64,000 nucleotides of DNA, taken from assembly GCF_015999265.1 (NCBI RefSeq), contig NZ_JAEAGR010000010.1:1-64000 (forward strand), read 5' to 3'. Positions 1 through 9,181 of this stretch are shown piece by piece (position 1 is the first letter of the stretch; each line of letters begins with the position of its first letter). The notes under the pieces are model-generated. The model saw only the letters and a list, made by a program, of their open reading frames with translations. It was not told where the DNA came from and made no database searches. Position numbers and translations under genes: made by a program. The stretch comes from Mobilitalea sibirica (lineage in GTDB: Bacteria > Bacillota > Clostridia > Lachnospirales > Lachnospiraceae).

Positions 1-1
1 T

Positions 2-97
2 GTTCAATACAATAATAATTGGTCTACCAAAAAGCTCAGGGGTTTTGCTATGGCTTATGATGATCTTCAGGAGATGTTTAACCTGAAGTACTCATAA
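2..97 (+). CDS. C-terminal end of a probable transposase (partial)
   Basis: An open frame enters from the left edge and stops at TAA 95-97. The 31 visible residues end in RGFAMAYDDLQEMFNLKYS. The Trp/Lys-rich run followed by an AYDDLQEMF-like helix resembles the C-terminal tail of some clostridial transposases, but this is recollection and not a search result. No start or catalytic region is in the window. It could instead be the tail of an unrelated host gene. Confidence 0.35.
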   Translation, partial: VQYNNNWSTKKLRGFAMAYDDLQEMFNLKYS

Positions 98-496
98 ATC
101 TATTTACACAAAAATGTTGACACTATCCAATTGTTCACCTATACAATAATGTATGCTAAGATATTATATTTTCATTACTTTAAACATTAAAATTATTTTA
201 ACATTATAAAAATTGAATAGCAAGTTTTTTATCGCTAGTAAATTAATTTATAAGCCAGCCCTCTTGTCTGAAACAATGATACATAGTATTAACACATATT
301 TGATTTGGTATAATTCTATCGTGATAGGGCTATATAATTAGGAAGAGCAGGAGATTTCTTTAATTTACCTTGCTAACTTTTTAAGAATCGTTTAAAATTA
401 TAGGTGGAGTTTTCCTTTATTTACAAATGGGGAGATCATGAAAAAATACAAATGATAATAATTTGAAATTTAATTCGTATAAGAAGGAGATAAAAC
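98..496. other. AT-rich non-coding stretch upstream of the DegV gene
   Basis: No convincing gene is seen. The stretch holds one promoter-like sequence at 117-147 and, close to the next gene, the ribosome site AAGGAGAT at 483-490. The rest is low-complexity AT-rich DNA without clear repeats. Confidence 0.6.
117..147 (+). promoter_or_regulatory. Sigma-A-like promoter candidate
   Basis: TTGACA at 117-122 is followed after 17 bases by TATACAAT at 140-147, a good match to the vegetative consensus. It lies about 350 bases upstream of the DegV gene, so it would give a long leader or serve a transcript not recognised here. This is pattern matching only. Confidence 0.35.
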
Positions 497-1384
497 ATGA
501 GCGACTATGTAATCGTAAGTGATGCAACATTGGATTTGCCGATTCAGATACTGGAGGAATATGACATAAATGTAATACCCATGGGATTTGACATTGATGG
601 TGTGGAATTTAATCATTATCCGGATGAAAAAGAAATTTCGGTTGAAGCGTTTTATGGCAAATTAAAGGCCGGAGCAACCAGTCATACGACACAGATCACG
701 CCGGGAGTTTTCATAGAGTATTTTACATGTTTATTAAATCAGGGAAAGGATATCTTATATATCGCTTTTTCTTCAGGATTAAGTGGTACATACCATGCGG
801 CAGGGCTGGTAATGAAGGATTTGGCAGAGGAGTATCCGGACAGAAAAATATATATTGTTGATTCTCTTTGTGCTTCCGTCGGAGAGGGTTTATTGGTGTA
901 CCATGCCGCAATGCAAAAAAAGAATGGACTAAGTATCGACGAACTGAGAAACTGGGTGGAGGATCATAAGTATGCATCCCGTCATTGGTTTACGGTTAGG
1001 GATTTGCATTATTTAAAAAGGGGTGGAAGAATTACTTCTATCGAAGCTGTTGTAGGAACAGCCTTAAGGATTCGTCCGGTACTGGGTACGAATGAGGAAG
1101 GAAAGTTAGAGGTGGTATCAAAAGTCAGAGGTTCCAAAGCAGAACTTGAATTTCTTGTATCGAAGATGGAAACAGAAGGAACTGATTTGGCTTCCCAGAC
1201 TGTCATAATAGGGCATGGAGATAACCTGGAGCAGGCAGTTGCTTTGGAAAAGTTGATTCGAAGTAAAAATCTTGTTAAGGATATCATCATCTCTAAAATT
1301 GGACCTATTATCGGGACTCATACAGGACCTGGAATGCTGGCTCTGGTTTATATGGGTAACAAAGGCCAAATAAAGATATTTTAA
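497..1384 (+). CDS. DegV family fatty-acid-binding protein
   Basis: This 295-residue protein has the full length and layout of the DegV family. Early in the sequence are VSDATLDLP, then TTQITPG at residues 64-70 and FSSGLSGTY at 91-99, which form the lipid-headgroup and acyl pocket. RGGRIT lies in the middle and a GTHTGPGMLALVYMG segment is at the C-terminus. DegV/FakB proteins bind a free fatty acid and present it to the kinase FakA for incorporation into phospholipid. No fakA-like gene is nearby, so the partner must be elsewhere. The ATG at 497 follows AAGGAGAT at good spacing. It begins a rightward run of housekeeping genes. Confidence 0.9.
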   Translation: MSDYVIVSDATLDLPIQILEEYDINVIPMGFDIDGVEFNHYPDEKEISVEAFYGKLKAGATSHTTQITPGVFIEYFTCLLNQGKDILYIAFSSGLSGTYHAAGLVMKDLAEEYPDRKIYIVDSLCASVGEGLLVYHAAMQKKNGLSIDELRNWVEDHKYASRHWFTVRDLHYLKRGGRITSIEAVVGTALRIRPVLGTNEEGKLEVVSKVRGSKAELEFLVSKMETEGTDLASQTVIIGHGDNLEQAVALEKLIRSKNLVKDIIISKIGPIIGTHTGPGMLALVYMGNKGQIKIF

Positions 1385-1487
1385 GTTGACGTTCTAAACC
1401 GAAACACTAACTAAGAAGCTTATACGCCCGTATATCAATGAGAATGGCAGAAGAAGAATGATTGTAATCAAAACAGGAGGCGAATCT

Positions 1488-2252
1488 TTGGATAACAAAA
1501 AAAAGAATATTCATCCTACAAATCGACCAATGGATCATCAGCAAATCAAACCGTATAAAAAGGATAGTGATTATTCTTATACACTGGGAGCATTTCCAAC
1601 TTACGAATTGATTATGGCAAGACCTAATATTGTTCGTAAAGTTTTAGTACATTCTGCATATACGGATATTGATAAAATAAAAGAGCTATGTAAGGAAAAG
1701 TACATTCCAATAGAAAATAATGATAAGATTATTACAAAAATCAGTGATAAAGAAAATTGTTATGTGGCGGGTGTTTTTGATAAATTCGATTGTGAATTAA
1801 GTTATGACAAACCCCATATAGTTTTAGTTAATCCCAGTAATATGGGGAATCTGGGGACAATACTTCGTAGTGCGGTAGGTTTTGGCATTAAGGACATTGC
1901 CATAATACTCCCCGGAGCTGATGTATTCAATCCCAAAACGGTCAGATCCTCTATGGGAGCGTTATTTCGATTAAATCATCATCGATATACCTCCTTTGAA
2001 GAATATAGACAGCAATTTGATCAGCATGAGATATTTACCTTTATGTTGAATGGGGAACATACGCTTACTCTTCAGGATTGTCCGAAACCTAAACTGTTTT
2101 CATTGGTTTTTGGTAATGAGGCAACCGGACTTGATGATTCCTATCTTGGAGTTGGTACCAGCATAGTGATACCCCAGTCACCGGATGTGGATTCACTAAA
2201 TTTAACGATTGCTGTTGGAATAGGGGCTTACGTTTTTACAAATCTAAAATAA
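1488..2252 (+). CDS. TrmH/SpoU family RNA methyltransferase
   Basis: This is a probable 2'-O-ribose methyltransferase of the SPOUT class using S-adenosylmethionine. The three family motifs are visible: NPSNMGNLGTILRSA from about residue 115, LVFGNEATGL in the C-terminal third, and IPQSPDVDSLNLTIAVGIGAY near the end. The N-terminal third is the variable RNA-binding part. I chose the TTG at 1488 because AGGAGG at 1475-1480 stands seven bases before it. An in-frame ATG at 1458 lacks a good ribosome site and would add ten residues. The target RNA cannot be told from sequence. It lies between the DegV gene and the MFS gene on the same strand. Confidence 0.85.
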   Translation: MDNKKKNIHPTNRPMDHQQIKPYKKDSDYSYTLGAFPTYELIMARPNIVRKVLVHSAYTDIDKIKELCKEKYIPIENNDKIITKISDKENCYVAGVFDKFDCELSYDKPHIVLVNPSNMGNLGTILRSAVGFGIKDIAIILPGADVFNPKTVRSSMGALFRLNHHRYTSFEEYRQQFDQHEIFTFMLNGEHTLTLQDCPKPKLFSLVFGNEATGLDDSYLGVGTSIVIPQSPDVDSLNLTIAVGIGAYVFTNLK

Positions 2253-2285
2253 AATATCTTAAGGAGCGGGTAGAGGGAGGTTCAT

Positions 2286-3629
2286 ATGAAGCTGAACTAT
2301 AAGAGGACTTTTTTTGTGGGGCTGGCATTTTTATCAATTTGTGCTTTTTGGGAATTATACGATAATGTGGTTCCTAAAATGTTGGAGAAATCCTTCAATA
2401 TGGGGGAAACGGCTGCCGGAGTAGTTATGGCTATGGATAATGTTTTAGCATTATTATTACTTCCGTTGTTTGGAGCGTTTTCCGATAAGGTTAATACGCG
2501 GCTAGGTAAACGAACACCGTTTATTTTAATTGGTACGATTGTAGCATCGGTTTTTATTCTTTTATTGCCGGTTGCCGAGCAACAAGGTAGTTTGGTATTG
2601 TTTTTGATTTCTCTTGGAATGGTTTTAATTGCTATGGGATCATACCGTTCACCGGCGGTAGCCCTGATGCCTGATTTGACTCCAAAACCTCTCAGAAGCA
2701 AAGCCAATGCAGTAATTAATCTAATGGGGACCCTTGGTGGTGCCTATGCTTTGTTGGTTATCCGTACACTGTACACAGAAAAGGAAGGAACAAGTAAATT
2801 ACCTGTGTTTTTAGCTGTGGTAGGGTTGATGATTTTAGCGGTTGTCCTACTTTTAATCACAATTAGGGAAAAGAAATTAACGAAAGAACTTAGACTGCAG
2901 GAACAGAAGGAACGTTTGTATACTGAGGATGAAAACCAAAGTGATATCAAAATGAATCATACGGAAGATATTGGAGCACATACGGAAGAAATAAATGAAA
3001 CTGAAGATCATAAAATGCCGGTGGAGGTTCGAAGGAGTTTTGCATTTATTATGGCATCCATTTTTCTCTGGTTTTTTGCATATAATGCTGTTAAAACTGC
3101 TTTTTCAAGATACGCGGAGAAAGTATGGGGATTTTCAGAAGGTGGATTTGCAGATCCGTTGTTAATTGCACTGGGAGCTGCATTGATCAGCTACATACCG
3201 ATTGGAATAATATCTAGTAAAATTGGTAGGAAAAAGACCATTATTGCAGGTATCATTCTTATGACAATGTCTTACTTTTTAGGCTTCATGGTATTGGAAT
3301 ATTCAATTACGATTAATTTGATTTTTGCGTTTACCGGAATTGGATGGGCGGCAATCAATGTGAATTCCTATCCTATGGTTGTTGAGATGAGCAAGAGTTC
3401 TAATGTTGGAAGATACACAGGCTTATATTATACATTTTCTATGTCAGCACAGATTATTACACCGATTTTATCTGGATTTTTACTAGAGAATATATCTTAT
3501 CGTACTTTGTTTCCTTACGCAGTAACCTTTTCTTTGGCTTCCCTGTGTACGATGTTGTTCGTAAAACACGGTGATTCCAAGCCTCTCAAAAAAGTGAATG
3601 TGATAGAAAACTATGATACTCCGGACTAA
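2286..3629 (+). CDS. MFS transporter, SLC45/GPH-like sugar or drug carrier
   Basis: This is a 447-residue, strongly hydrophobic protein with about twelve predicted membrane helices. The loop after helix 2 reads GAFSDKVNTRLGKRTPFILIG (about residues 62-82), the conserved loop of GPH/SLC45-type carriers. A hydrophilic central loop of about 45 residues (roughly 205-250), rich in Glu and Lys, separates the two six-helix halves. SLC45-like carriers usually move sugars with cations, but the substrate here is unknown. GGGAGG precedes the ATG. It is 33 bases after the methyltransferase gene and 44 before the phosphodiesterase gene, so co-transcription is plausible. Confidence 0.8.
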   Translation: MKLNYKRTFFVGLAFLSICAFWELYDNVVPKMLEKSFNMGETAAGVVMAMDNVLALLLLPLFGAFSDKVNTRLGKRTPFILIGTIVASVFILLLPVAEQQGSLVLFLISLGMVLIAMGSYRSPAVALMPDLTPKPLRSKANAVINLMGTLGGAYALLVIRTLYTEKEGTSKLPVFLAVVGLMILAVVLLLITIREKKLTKELRLQEQKERLYTEDENQSDIKMNHTEDIGAHTEEINETEDHKMPVEVRRSFAFIMASIFLWFFAYNAVKTAFSRYAEKVWGFSEGGFADPLLIALGAALISYIPIGIISSKIGRKKTIIAGIILMTMSYFLGFMVLEYSITINLIFAFTGIGWAAINVNSYPMVVEMSKSSNVGRYTGLYYTFSMSAQIITPILSGFLLENISYRTLFPYAVTFSLASLCTMLFVKHGDSKPLKKVNVIENYDTPD

Positions 3630-3673
3630 TAAAAGGAGGTACGAAAGGAGATACCTAAAGGAGATATTACATC

Positions 3674-4504
3674 ATGCTAATCAATGTCTTGATTTTTACG
3701 ATAATTATTATAATCCTTTATCTTTTGGCTATTATGCCGAAACTACGCCGCAATCCCGATCTTAAGAAATTGGATGGGTGGTATTATGCTCACAGGGGAT
3801 TGCATGATAACCAATCGGATGCCCCGGAAAATTCAATACGGGCATTTGAGTTGGCTGTTAATCATAGGTTCGGGATTGAACTGGATGTTCAGTTAACAAA
3901 AGATATTATACCGGTTGTATTTCATGACTATAATCTTAAACGGACCTGTGGGGTGGATAAGAAGGTATCAGAACTAACGTATGAGGAACTAAAGCAATAT
4001 TGCCTATTTGGATCGGAGCAGAGAATTCCGACTTTTTCCGAGGCTTTATCCTGCATTGCAGGAAAGGTACCGATTGTTGTAGAGCTAAAGATTCCATGGA
4101 ATGCAAAAAGCATCTGTGAAGTGGTATCCAAAGAACTAGATAATTACATTGGTTTTTATTGTATTGAGTCCTTTAATCCATTTGGTTTGATGTGGTATAA
4201 AAAACATTATCCAAAGATTGTTCGTGGACAGTTAGCAACGGATTTTTCAAAGGAGAAGATTGAAGGCAGCAAAGTTCAATATTTTATACTAAAACACCTT
4301 TTGTTCAATTTTCAAACAAAACCGGATTTTATCGCTTATCATCATGTATATAAAACGGGACTATCCTTTACTATCTGCAGAAAGTTGTATCAGACAAAGG
4401 CAGTAGCCTGGACCATAAAATCACAAAAACAACTGGATGAGTGTAGAGAGTATTATGATTTATTTATCTTCGAGCAGTTCTTGCCGGAGGATAAGGAAAA
4501 TTAG
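3674..4504 (+). CDS. Membrane-anchored glycerophosphodiester phosphodiesterase
   Basis: This 276-residue GDPD-family enzyme hydrolyses glycerophosphodiesters to glycerol-3-phosphate and an alcohol. One hydrophobic helix (residues 2-20) anchors the N-terminus. The active-site residues are visible: His40-Arg41 in YAHRG, Glu69 and Asp71 in IELDVQ, and His84-Asp85 in VFHDYNLKRTCG. The TIM-barrel C-terminal half is complete, ending in AWTIKSQKQLDE and LFIFEQF. AAAGGAG stands before the ATG. It likely salvages phospholipid or teichoic-acid headgroups at the membrane face. A terminator-like hairpin follows the gene. Confidence 0.9.
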   Translation: MLINVLIFTIIIIILYLLAIMPKLRRNPDLKKLDGWYYAHRGLHDNQSDAPENSIRAFELAVNHRFGIELDVQLTKDIIPVVFHDYNLKRTCGVDKKVSELTYEELKQYCLFGSEQRIPTFSEALSCIAGKVPIVVELKIPWNAKSICEVVSKELDNYIGFYCIESFNPFGLMWYKKHYPKIVRGQLATDFSKEKIEGSKVQYFILKHLLFNFQTKPDFIAYHHVYKTGLSFTICRKLYQTKAVAWTIKSQKQLDECREYYDLFIFEQFLPEDKEN

Positions 4505-4522
4505 ACAAGCAACTTTTCATGT

Positions 4523-4574
4523 GTTCCTCTTGTGATATACAGTATAAAATGTTTACGCAAGGAGGAACATTTTT
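4523..4574 (+). terminator. Rho-independent terminator-like hairpin
   Basis: GTTCCTCTTG at 4523-4532 pairs with CAAGGAGGAAC at 4558-4568 with one bulged base, and a T-run follows at 4570-4574. The loop is long (about 25 bases), which weakens the call. Confidence 0.5.
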
Positions 4575-4669
4575 CATCTGTTTTAGATTCGACATGCAAC
4601 CAATTGTATTAGAAGTATAATTATAGTATGGATTGGTAATTATGATGATAGAATGGATGTTAGGATGTA

Positions 4670-5608
4670 ATGATGGTAATGAAAATAGTATGTATTTGGA
4701 CAATGGCTATCTTATGGTGGCTTTCAAATTTAATATTAAAGCCTAGAAAATTATCCTGTCAAAAGGTATATAAGTTAGAAGAGAAAAGAGGAAAGTTCAG
4801 TTCTGCGTCCTATAAAGCTACGATAAAGATGGTATTCGATCTTCCTTCGGATTTTGGTTATAAAATATCCTGTGAGCAGCTGGAGCCTAATCAAAGGTTA
4901 GAAAACGTAACAGAGAATGATAAAAAACCGGTTAAGAAAATTGCTGTCTTGTGTCATGGTTTTACCTATGCAAAATATGCTTGTTTAAGCTATGCTGAAA
5001 TATATCTTAAACTGGGTTTTACCGTAATAATATATGATCACAGAAATCATGGATTAAGCGGCAAAGCCTATACAACCATGGGATATTATGAAAGATTTGA
5101 TTTAAAGAAAGTTATTGATTGGTGTTATGATACCTATGGATCAGATTGCATGATACTAACCCATGGTGAATCTATGGGAGCAGCAACAGTACTAATGCAC
5201 CTGGGAATAGATAATAGAGTAAAATGTGCGATTGCAGACTGTGCTTACTCAGATTTAATACAGCTATTAAAGCATCAATTACATGTATATTACCATTTTC
5301 CAAAGTGTTTAATTAAGGTAGAGAGCTTAATTACTTATCTAAGGGCCGGATTTTGGTATAAGGAGGTATCTCCGATTAAAGTAGTCAGTAATACGGATAT
5401 ACCTATATTGTTTATTCATGGGAAAAAAGACTGTTACGTACCTACTGATATGTCGAGACAGATGTATTCCTGTAAGAAAAATAAAAAAGCAATCTATCTG
5501 GTAGGTAAAGCAAAGCATGCAGAAAGTTGTTTAGTAAACCGTAAGGGATATGAGGAAAAAGTAAGAAGATTCCTTAAGGTTTTTTTTGAAAACGATGTTA
5601 AATTATAG
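4670..5608 (+). CDS. Membrane-anchored alpha/beta hydrolase
   Basis: This is a 312-residue hydrolase of the serine aminopeptidase/S33-like group. A hydrophobic N-terminal segment (about residues 5-24) suggests a signal anchor. The nucleophile elbow is GESMG at 166-170 with Ser168, the acid is probably Asp254 in FIHGKKDCYVP, and the base is probably His283 in GKAKHAES. CHGFTYAKY at about residue 95 supplies the oxyanion region. The substrate is unknown; relatives include esterases and lysophospholipase-like enzymes. Several ATG codons lie at 4670, 4673 and 4679 with no strong ribosome site, so the start is uncertain by a few residues. Confidence 0.85.
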   Translation: MMVMKIVCIWTMAILWWLSNLILKPRKLSCQKVYKLEEKRGKFSSASYKATIKMVFDLPSDFGYKISCEQLEPNQRLENVTENDKKPVKKIAVLCHGFTYAKYACLSYAEIYLKLGFTVIIYDHRNHGLSGKAYTTMGYYERFDLKKVIDWCYDTYGSDCMILTHGESMGAATVLMHLGIDNRVKCAIADCAYSDLIQLLKHQLHVYYHFPKCLIKVESLITYLRAGFWYKEVSPIKVVSNTDIPILFIHGKKDCYVPTDMSRQMYSCKKNKKAIYLVGKAKHAESCLVNRKGYEEKVRRFLKVFFENDVKL

Positions 5609-5706
5609 TGTTATGTAAAATGTTAAAAGTGATAGAAATATGTTATCGCTTATATATATTATCAGAAGGTATTAATAAAGTATAAACATTATTATTTCAA
5701 AATACA

Positions 5707-5738
5707 AGAACCCCACATATTATTCTATGTGAGGTTCT
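5707..5738. terminator. Bidirectional terminator between converging genes
   Basis: AGAACCCCACATA and TATGTGAGGTTCT form a 13-bp stem with one mismatch and a six-base loop. It lies between the hydrolase gene (rightward) and the VPKTG protein gene (leftward), with short T-rich tracts on both strands, so it can serve both. Confidence 0.7.
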
Positions 5739-5764
5739 TTCTGATACAGCGAAACGCTATATTA

Positions 5765-6502
5765 TTATTTTTCTCTTTTCTTAAGAACAACTGAACCGGT
5801 TCCGAAAGCAACAGCACCTAAGCCTAATAATAAAGCGGAAGATACAACACCGGTCTTAGGAACACTAGCTTCAGCAGCAGGAGCAGCTTCTTCGGAAGCT
5901 TCTTCAGCAACTTCTTCAGCAGCAGGAGCTTCACCGGTTAACTCGTTGAACAATGCTTTTGCATCAGCAGCAGCAAGGTATCCGGTTCCATCAACACCAC
6001 CAATGATATCGCCATCTGCATTTCTTAAAACGAATTGCTCTAACGAAAGCTCGCCTTCTGTTTTGTTTCTTAATAAGAAAGCAACTGCAGAACCATTAGT
6101 ACCATCTAAAACAGATCCGTCATAATCAGCACTTACAACTGTTACACCATCAACTGTTAAAGGAACAGCCTTTAGTGTATTATTGTCATAACCAGAACCA
6201 TCGGGTGAATAAGCACCTTGATAAATCACATGGTATTCAACGGAGCAGTTTCCGTTAACTACAAAATCGATAGAAGCAATATCATTGATAACATCAGCAA
6301 TTTCTTTGTGGTATGTAACTGCTGCACCATCACATGCTGCACCATCAACTAATACAATCCACCAAGGAGCTTTGTCAGCTTCTCTAGCACCTGCAGCACT
6401 GTCAATCGTGTCAATTGTTGCACCGAAAGCTGATCCTACCATCATGGAGAGAGTCAGTACGGTTGCGGCAAACCCAGCAAATAACTTGTTTCTTAATTTC
6501 AT
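5765..6502 (-). CDS. Secreted protein with VPKTG sorting-like tail (paralog 1)
   Basis: This is a 245-residue exported protein of unknown function. Residues 1-28 form a signal peptide (MKLRNK, then a hydrophobic core ending in GSAFGA). The mature part is acidic and probably beta-rich, followed by an Ala/Glu-rich spacer of about 25 residues. The C-terminus has VPKTG at 214-218, a hydrophobic helix and a basic LKKREK tail, the layout of a sortase signal with Val for the usual Leu. No sortase gene is in the window. It is paralogous to the next leftward gene: leader and tail are nearly identical, while the middles have diverged. GGGAGG precedes the ATG, and a palindrome and -10 element lie upstream. 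Confidence 0.8.
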   Translation of the reverse strand: MKLRNKLFAGFAATVLTLSMMVGSAFGATIDTIDSAAGAREADKAPWWIVLVDGAACDGAAVTYHKEIADVINDIASIDFVVNGNCSVEYHVIYQGAYSPDGSGYDNNTLKAVPLTVDGVTVVSADYDGSVLDGTNGSAVAFLLRNKTEGELSLEQFVLRNADGDIIGGVDGTGYLAAADAKALFNELTGEAPAAEEVAEEASEEAAPAAEASVPKTGVVSSALLLGLGAVAFGTGSVVLKKREK

Positions 6503-6550
6503 TTCAAATCCTCCCTAAAATTATGTATTATTAGTAAATATTGCATGTAC

Positions 6551-6582
6551 ATTATATCAAAATGCAATACTATTGAATAGTA
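6551..6582 (-). promoter_or_regulatory. Promoter region with palindrome upstream of paralog 1
   Basis: On the minus strand a TATAAT box lies at 6556-6551. Just upstream, where a -35 box would sit, is a perfect 15-base palindrome, TACTATTGAATAGTA (6568-6582). The palindrome suggests an operator bound by a dimeric regulator. The regulator is unknown and no classical -35 box is clear. Confidence 0.4.
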
Positions 6583-6741
6583 ACAAATATGATAAGTTTA
6601 TTGCTATTTTTTATACAAAAGCAACAAACTTTTATTAAATAAATGGATATATATAATATAATATAATATTGGGTTTTGTTCTTCTGTTATAATAAAAAAT
6701 AATATATGCTTATTGAGACACCTTAATCTTAATGAAGATAC

Positions 6742-6774
6742 AAAAACCCCCCATATGTTAAACATATGGGGGGT
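6742..6774 (-). terminator. Strong Rho-independent terminator after paralog 2
   Basis: ACCCCCCATATGTT and AACATATGGGGGGT form a perfect 14-bp stem around a single central A. On the minus strand a run of five T follows. It sits just downstream of the 199-residue VPKTG protein gene. Confidence 0.85.
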
Positions 6775-6801
6775 AAATTGTCTTATGTAAGATAAGTTTA
6801 A

Positions 6802-7401
6802 TTATCTTTCTTTTTTCTTAAGAGCAACTGCACCAGTACCGAAAGCAACAGCGCCTAAACCTAAGAGTAATGCTGTAGACACAACGCCGGTCTTAGGAAC
6901 GGATTCTTCAGCAGCAGCTTCAGCAGCGCCACCATGAGTTACAAGAACTTTACCGTCAGCATCTTTGAAATCCATTCTTGCTACTGCAAGAGGGCCTTCA
7001 GTCTTATTCTTTAAGTTAACAATAACTTCAGCATAACCGGAACCTTTAACAACGTAAGGTAAGCTGAGAACTAACTCGCCATCTACTGTTTGACCAGCCA
7101 TTGTTGTAGGTACCCAACCGCCAGCGAAGTTAGCGATTAACTCAGCGTCAAAGGATGCATTACCGGTAATAACGATATCAACTGTTTTAACTGCGTCGCG
7201 AACAGCTTCGTCATCAGTTAAAGGTGTAGCAGCAGTTCCACCAAAAAGAACTACCCATACGTCATTATTAGTTGCTGCATTTGCCTCATTAGGATACTCA
7301 AAAGGTAATACGTCGGTGGAAGCCATAGCGGATCCAACCATCATGGAAAGTGCTAATACGGTAGCTGCGAAACCAGCCATAAGTTTGTTTCTTAATTTCA
7401 T
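6802..7401 (-). CDS. Secreted protein with VPKTG sorting-like tail (paralog 2)
   Basis: This is a 199-residue exported protein. The signal peptide (residues 1-27) differs from that of the neighbouring paralog by only a few residues. The 32-residue C-terminus, beginning with VPKTG at 168-172, is also almost the same. The central domain is about 45 residues shorter, and both proteins contain a similar LKNKTEGPL/LRNKTEGEL motif followed by a residue run ending in DADGK or NADGD, which points to a shared fold. Function is unknown; a cell-wall-displayed or membrane-retained protein is likely. GGAGGAG precedes the ATG. It has its own terminator, so the two paralogs are separate transcription units. 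Confidence 0.8.
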   Translation of the reverse strand: MKLRNKLMAGFAATVLALSMMVGSAMASTDVLPFEYPNEANAATNNDVWVVLFGGTAATPLTDDEAVRDAVKTVDIVITGNASFDAELIANFAGGWVPTTMAGQTVDGELVLSLPYVVKGSGYAEVIVNLKNKTEGPLAVARMDFKDADGKVLVTHGGAAEAAAEESVPKTGVVSTALLLGLGAVAFGTGAVALKKKER

Positions 7402-7547
7402 TGTGAACTCCTCCTTAAATTTTATAATGCTTGATCACTCTCTTATTTTAACAAAAACAAGGTTGCTTGTATATCAACATATCAGATAAGTTTAAATTAG
7501 TTTTTTGTATAATTTGCACAAAACAGGGAAAAATACTTTTATTTATG

Positions 7548-7590
7548 GACACAAAATGTGGTATGCATTTTCCAAAGAATACATACCACA
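7548..7590 (-). terminator. Terminator after argG
   Basis: TGTGGTATG (7557-7565) and CATACCACA (7582-7590) form a perfect 9-bp stem with a 16-base loop. On the minus strand TTTTGTG follows. The position just past the argG stop fits a terminator. Confidence 0.65.
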
Positions 7591-7626
7591 TCAGCAATTT
7601 AATGTTATTTGTTATCAATTTTTGTT

Positions 7627-8844
7627 TTATTTTTTATCCTTATCCAAGGATGCCATTTTCATTGCTCGAACCTTTAATGATAATCCGAATAAATTAATAA
7701 AGCCTTCTGCATCATGATGGTCATACAGATCTCCGGTTGTAAAAGAGGCAATACTTTCATTATATAGAGAATATGGGGAAGTAGTACCTTGCTTTATAAT
7801 GTTTCCTTTATAAAGTTTTAATTTCACCTCTCCGGTAACATATTCCTGTGTCACATCAATAAAAGCCTGATATGCCTCTCTCAGTGGAGTAAACCATTTG
7901 CCTTCATATACAATATCTGCAAAGCGGTTACTGATTTCTTTCTTTGCCGACAGAGTTGCACGATCCAGAATTAGTTCTTCTAACTGTGCATGAGCCTCCA
8001 TCAGAATAGTTCCTCCCGGTGTCTCATATACACCTCGGGATTTCATTCCAACAACACGGTTTTCAACGATATCAACGATACCGATACCGTGATTTCCGCC
8101 CAATTGGTTTAACTCTTCAATAATCTTTGTAGGGGACATTGGTTTACCGTTTAAGCTGACCGGAATTCCTTTTTCAAAGGTCAAACTTAAAGTCTCGCCT
8201 ACTTCGGGAGCTTTTTCAGGAGAAACCCCCAGTACCAGGAGATGATCATAGTTAGGAGCATTGGCGGGATCCTCCAGCTCTAGTCCCTCATGGCTGATAT
8301 GCCATAAATTACGGTCACGGGAGTAACTGTTATCAGCGGAGAAGGGAAGGTTAATTCCGTGCTTTTCGCAATATTCAATTTCTTCTTCACGGGAAGACAT
8401 GGTCCAAATTCTCCAAGGAGCAATGATCTTGAGATCCGGAGCCAAAGCTTTAATCGTAAGTTCAAAGCGAACCTGGTCATTGCCTTTACCGGTCGCACCA
8501 TGACAGATAGCGGTTGCACCTTCCAAACGGGCAATCTCAACCAATCTTTTTGCGATAACCGGTCTTGCCATAGATGTACCCAGCAAGTATTTATTTTCAT
8601 ATATTGCACCGGCTTTCACACAGGGCATTACATAATCATTCACGAATTCATCGACAACATTTTCTATGTATAATTTTGTTGCACCGGATAATTTAGCTCT
8701 TTCTTCCAAACCGTCTAATTCATTTCCCTGTCCTACATCAATACATACACATACAACTTCGTAATCATAATTTTCTTTTAACCATGGAATAATAGCGGTT
8801 GTGTCAAGACCGCCGGAATAAGCGAGAATAACCTTTTCCTTCAT
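7627..8844 (-). CDS. argG: Argininosuccinate synthase
   Basis: This 405-residue enzyme joins citrulline and aspartate using ATP to form argininosuccinate, the seventh step of arginine synthesis. The ATP-binding P-loop AYSGGLDT is at residues 8-15. Further family signatures include [13 protein letters not shown] and the citrulline/aspartate-binding run [12 protein letters not shown]. Length and ends match the family. AGGAGG stands nine bases before the ATG. The gene runs divergently from maf and the argJBD cluster. argH is not adjacent, as it often is, so it must lie elsewhere. Confidence 0.97.
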   Translation of the reverse strand: MKEKVILAYSGGLDTTAIIPWLKENYDYEVVCVCIDVGQGNELDGLEERAKLSGATKLYIENVVDEFVNDYVMPCVKAGAIYENKYLLGTSMARPVIAKRLVEIARLEGATAICHGATGKGNDQVRFELTIKALAPDLKIIAPWRIWTMSSREEEIEYCEKHGINLPFSADNSYSRDRNLWHISHEGLELEDPANAPNYDHLLVLGVSPEKAPEVGETLSLTFEKGIPVSLNGKPMSPTKIIEELNQLGGNHGIGIVDIVENRVVGMKSRGVYETPGGTILMEAHAQLEELILDRATLSAKKEISNRFADIVYEGKWFTPLREAYQAFIDVTQEYVTGEVKLKLYKGNIIKQGTTSPYSLYNESIASFTTGDLYDHHDAEGFINLFGLSLKVRAMKMASLDKDKK

Positions 8845-9181
8845 ATTCGTGACCTCCTAATTAACTTCAAGTTTATTTTTTTATTTATTTTATGAATGAT
8901 TTTTGGTATTATGTGATTAAATATACAACAATTTTTATTATTATGCAATAGCAAATATTAAAAAATTGAAATTTATTGTAGATAAGATAAGGCAAGCATA
9001 TCTTAGTCAACCCCTTTACTTATATTTTTATTGGGTTATAATTATTAAAAGTGAGTAAAGTAGATATTATTTTAGAGATTAGATATCATGTATATTTCGT
9101 TGCTTCTGTATAAAAGTGAATAAAGTGATTTAAAGAGCGTTATATACATGTTATTTGTAAGTTCGGGAAGGAGAGATTATT
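8845..9181. promoter_or_regulatory. Divergent intergenic region argG/maf with direct repeats
   Basis: The 337-base AT-rich space must hold the promoters of argG (left) and maf (right). Two 15-base copies of AAAAGTGARTAAAGT lie at 9047-9061 and 9112-9126, 65 bases apart. An inverted partial copy (TTTACT) lies near 9015. They are candidate operator sites, but neither is a clear ARG box. Confidence 0.4.
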
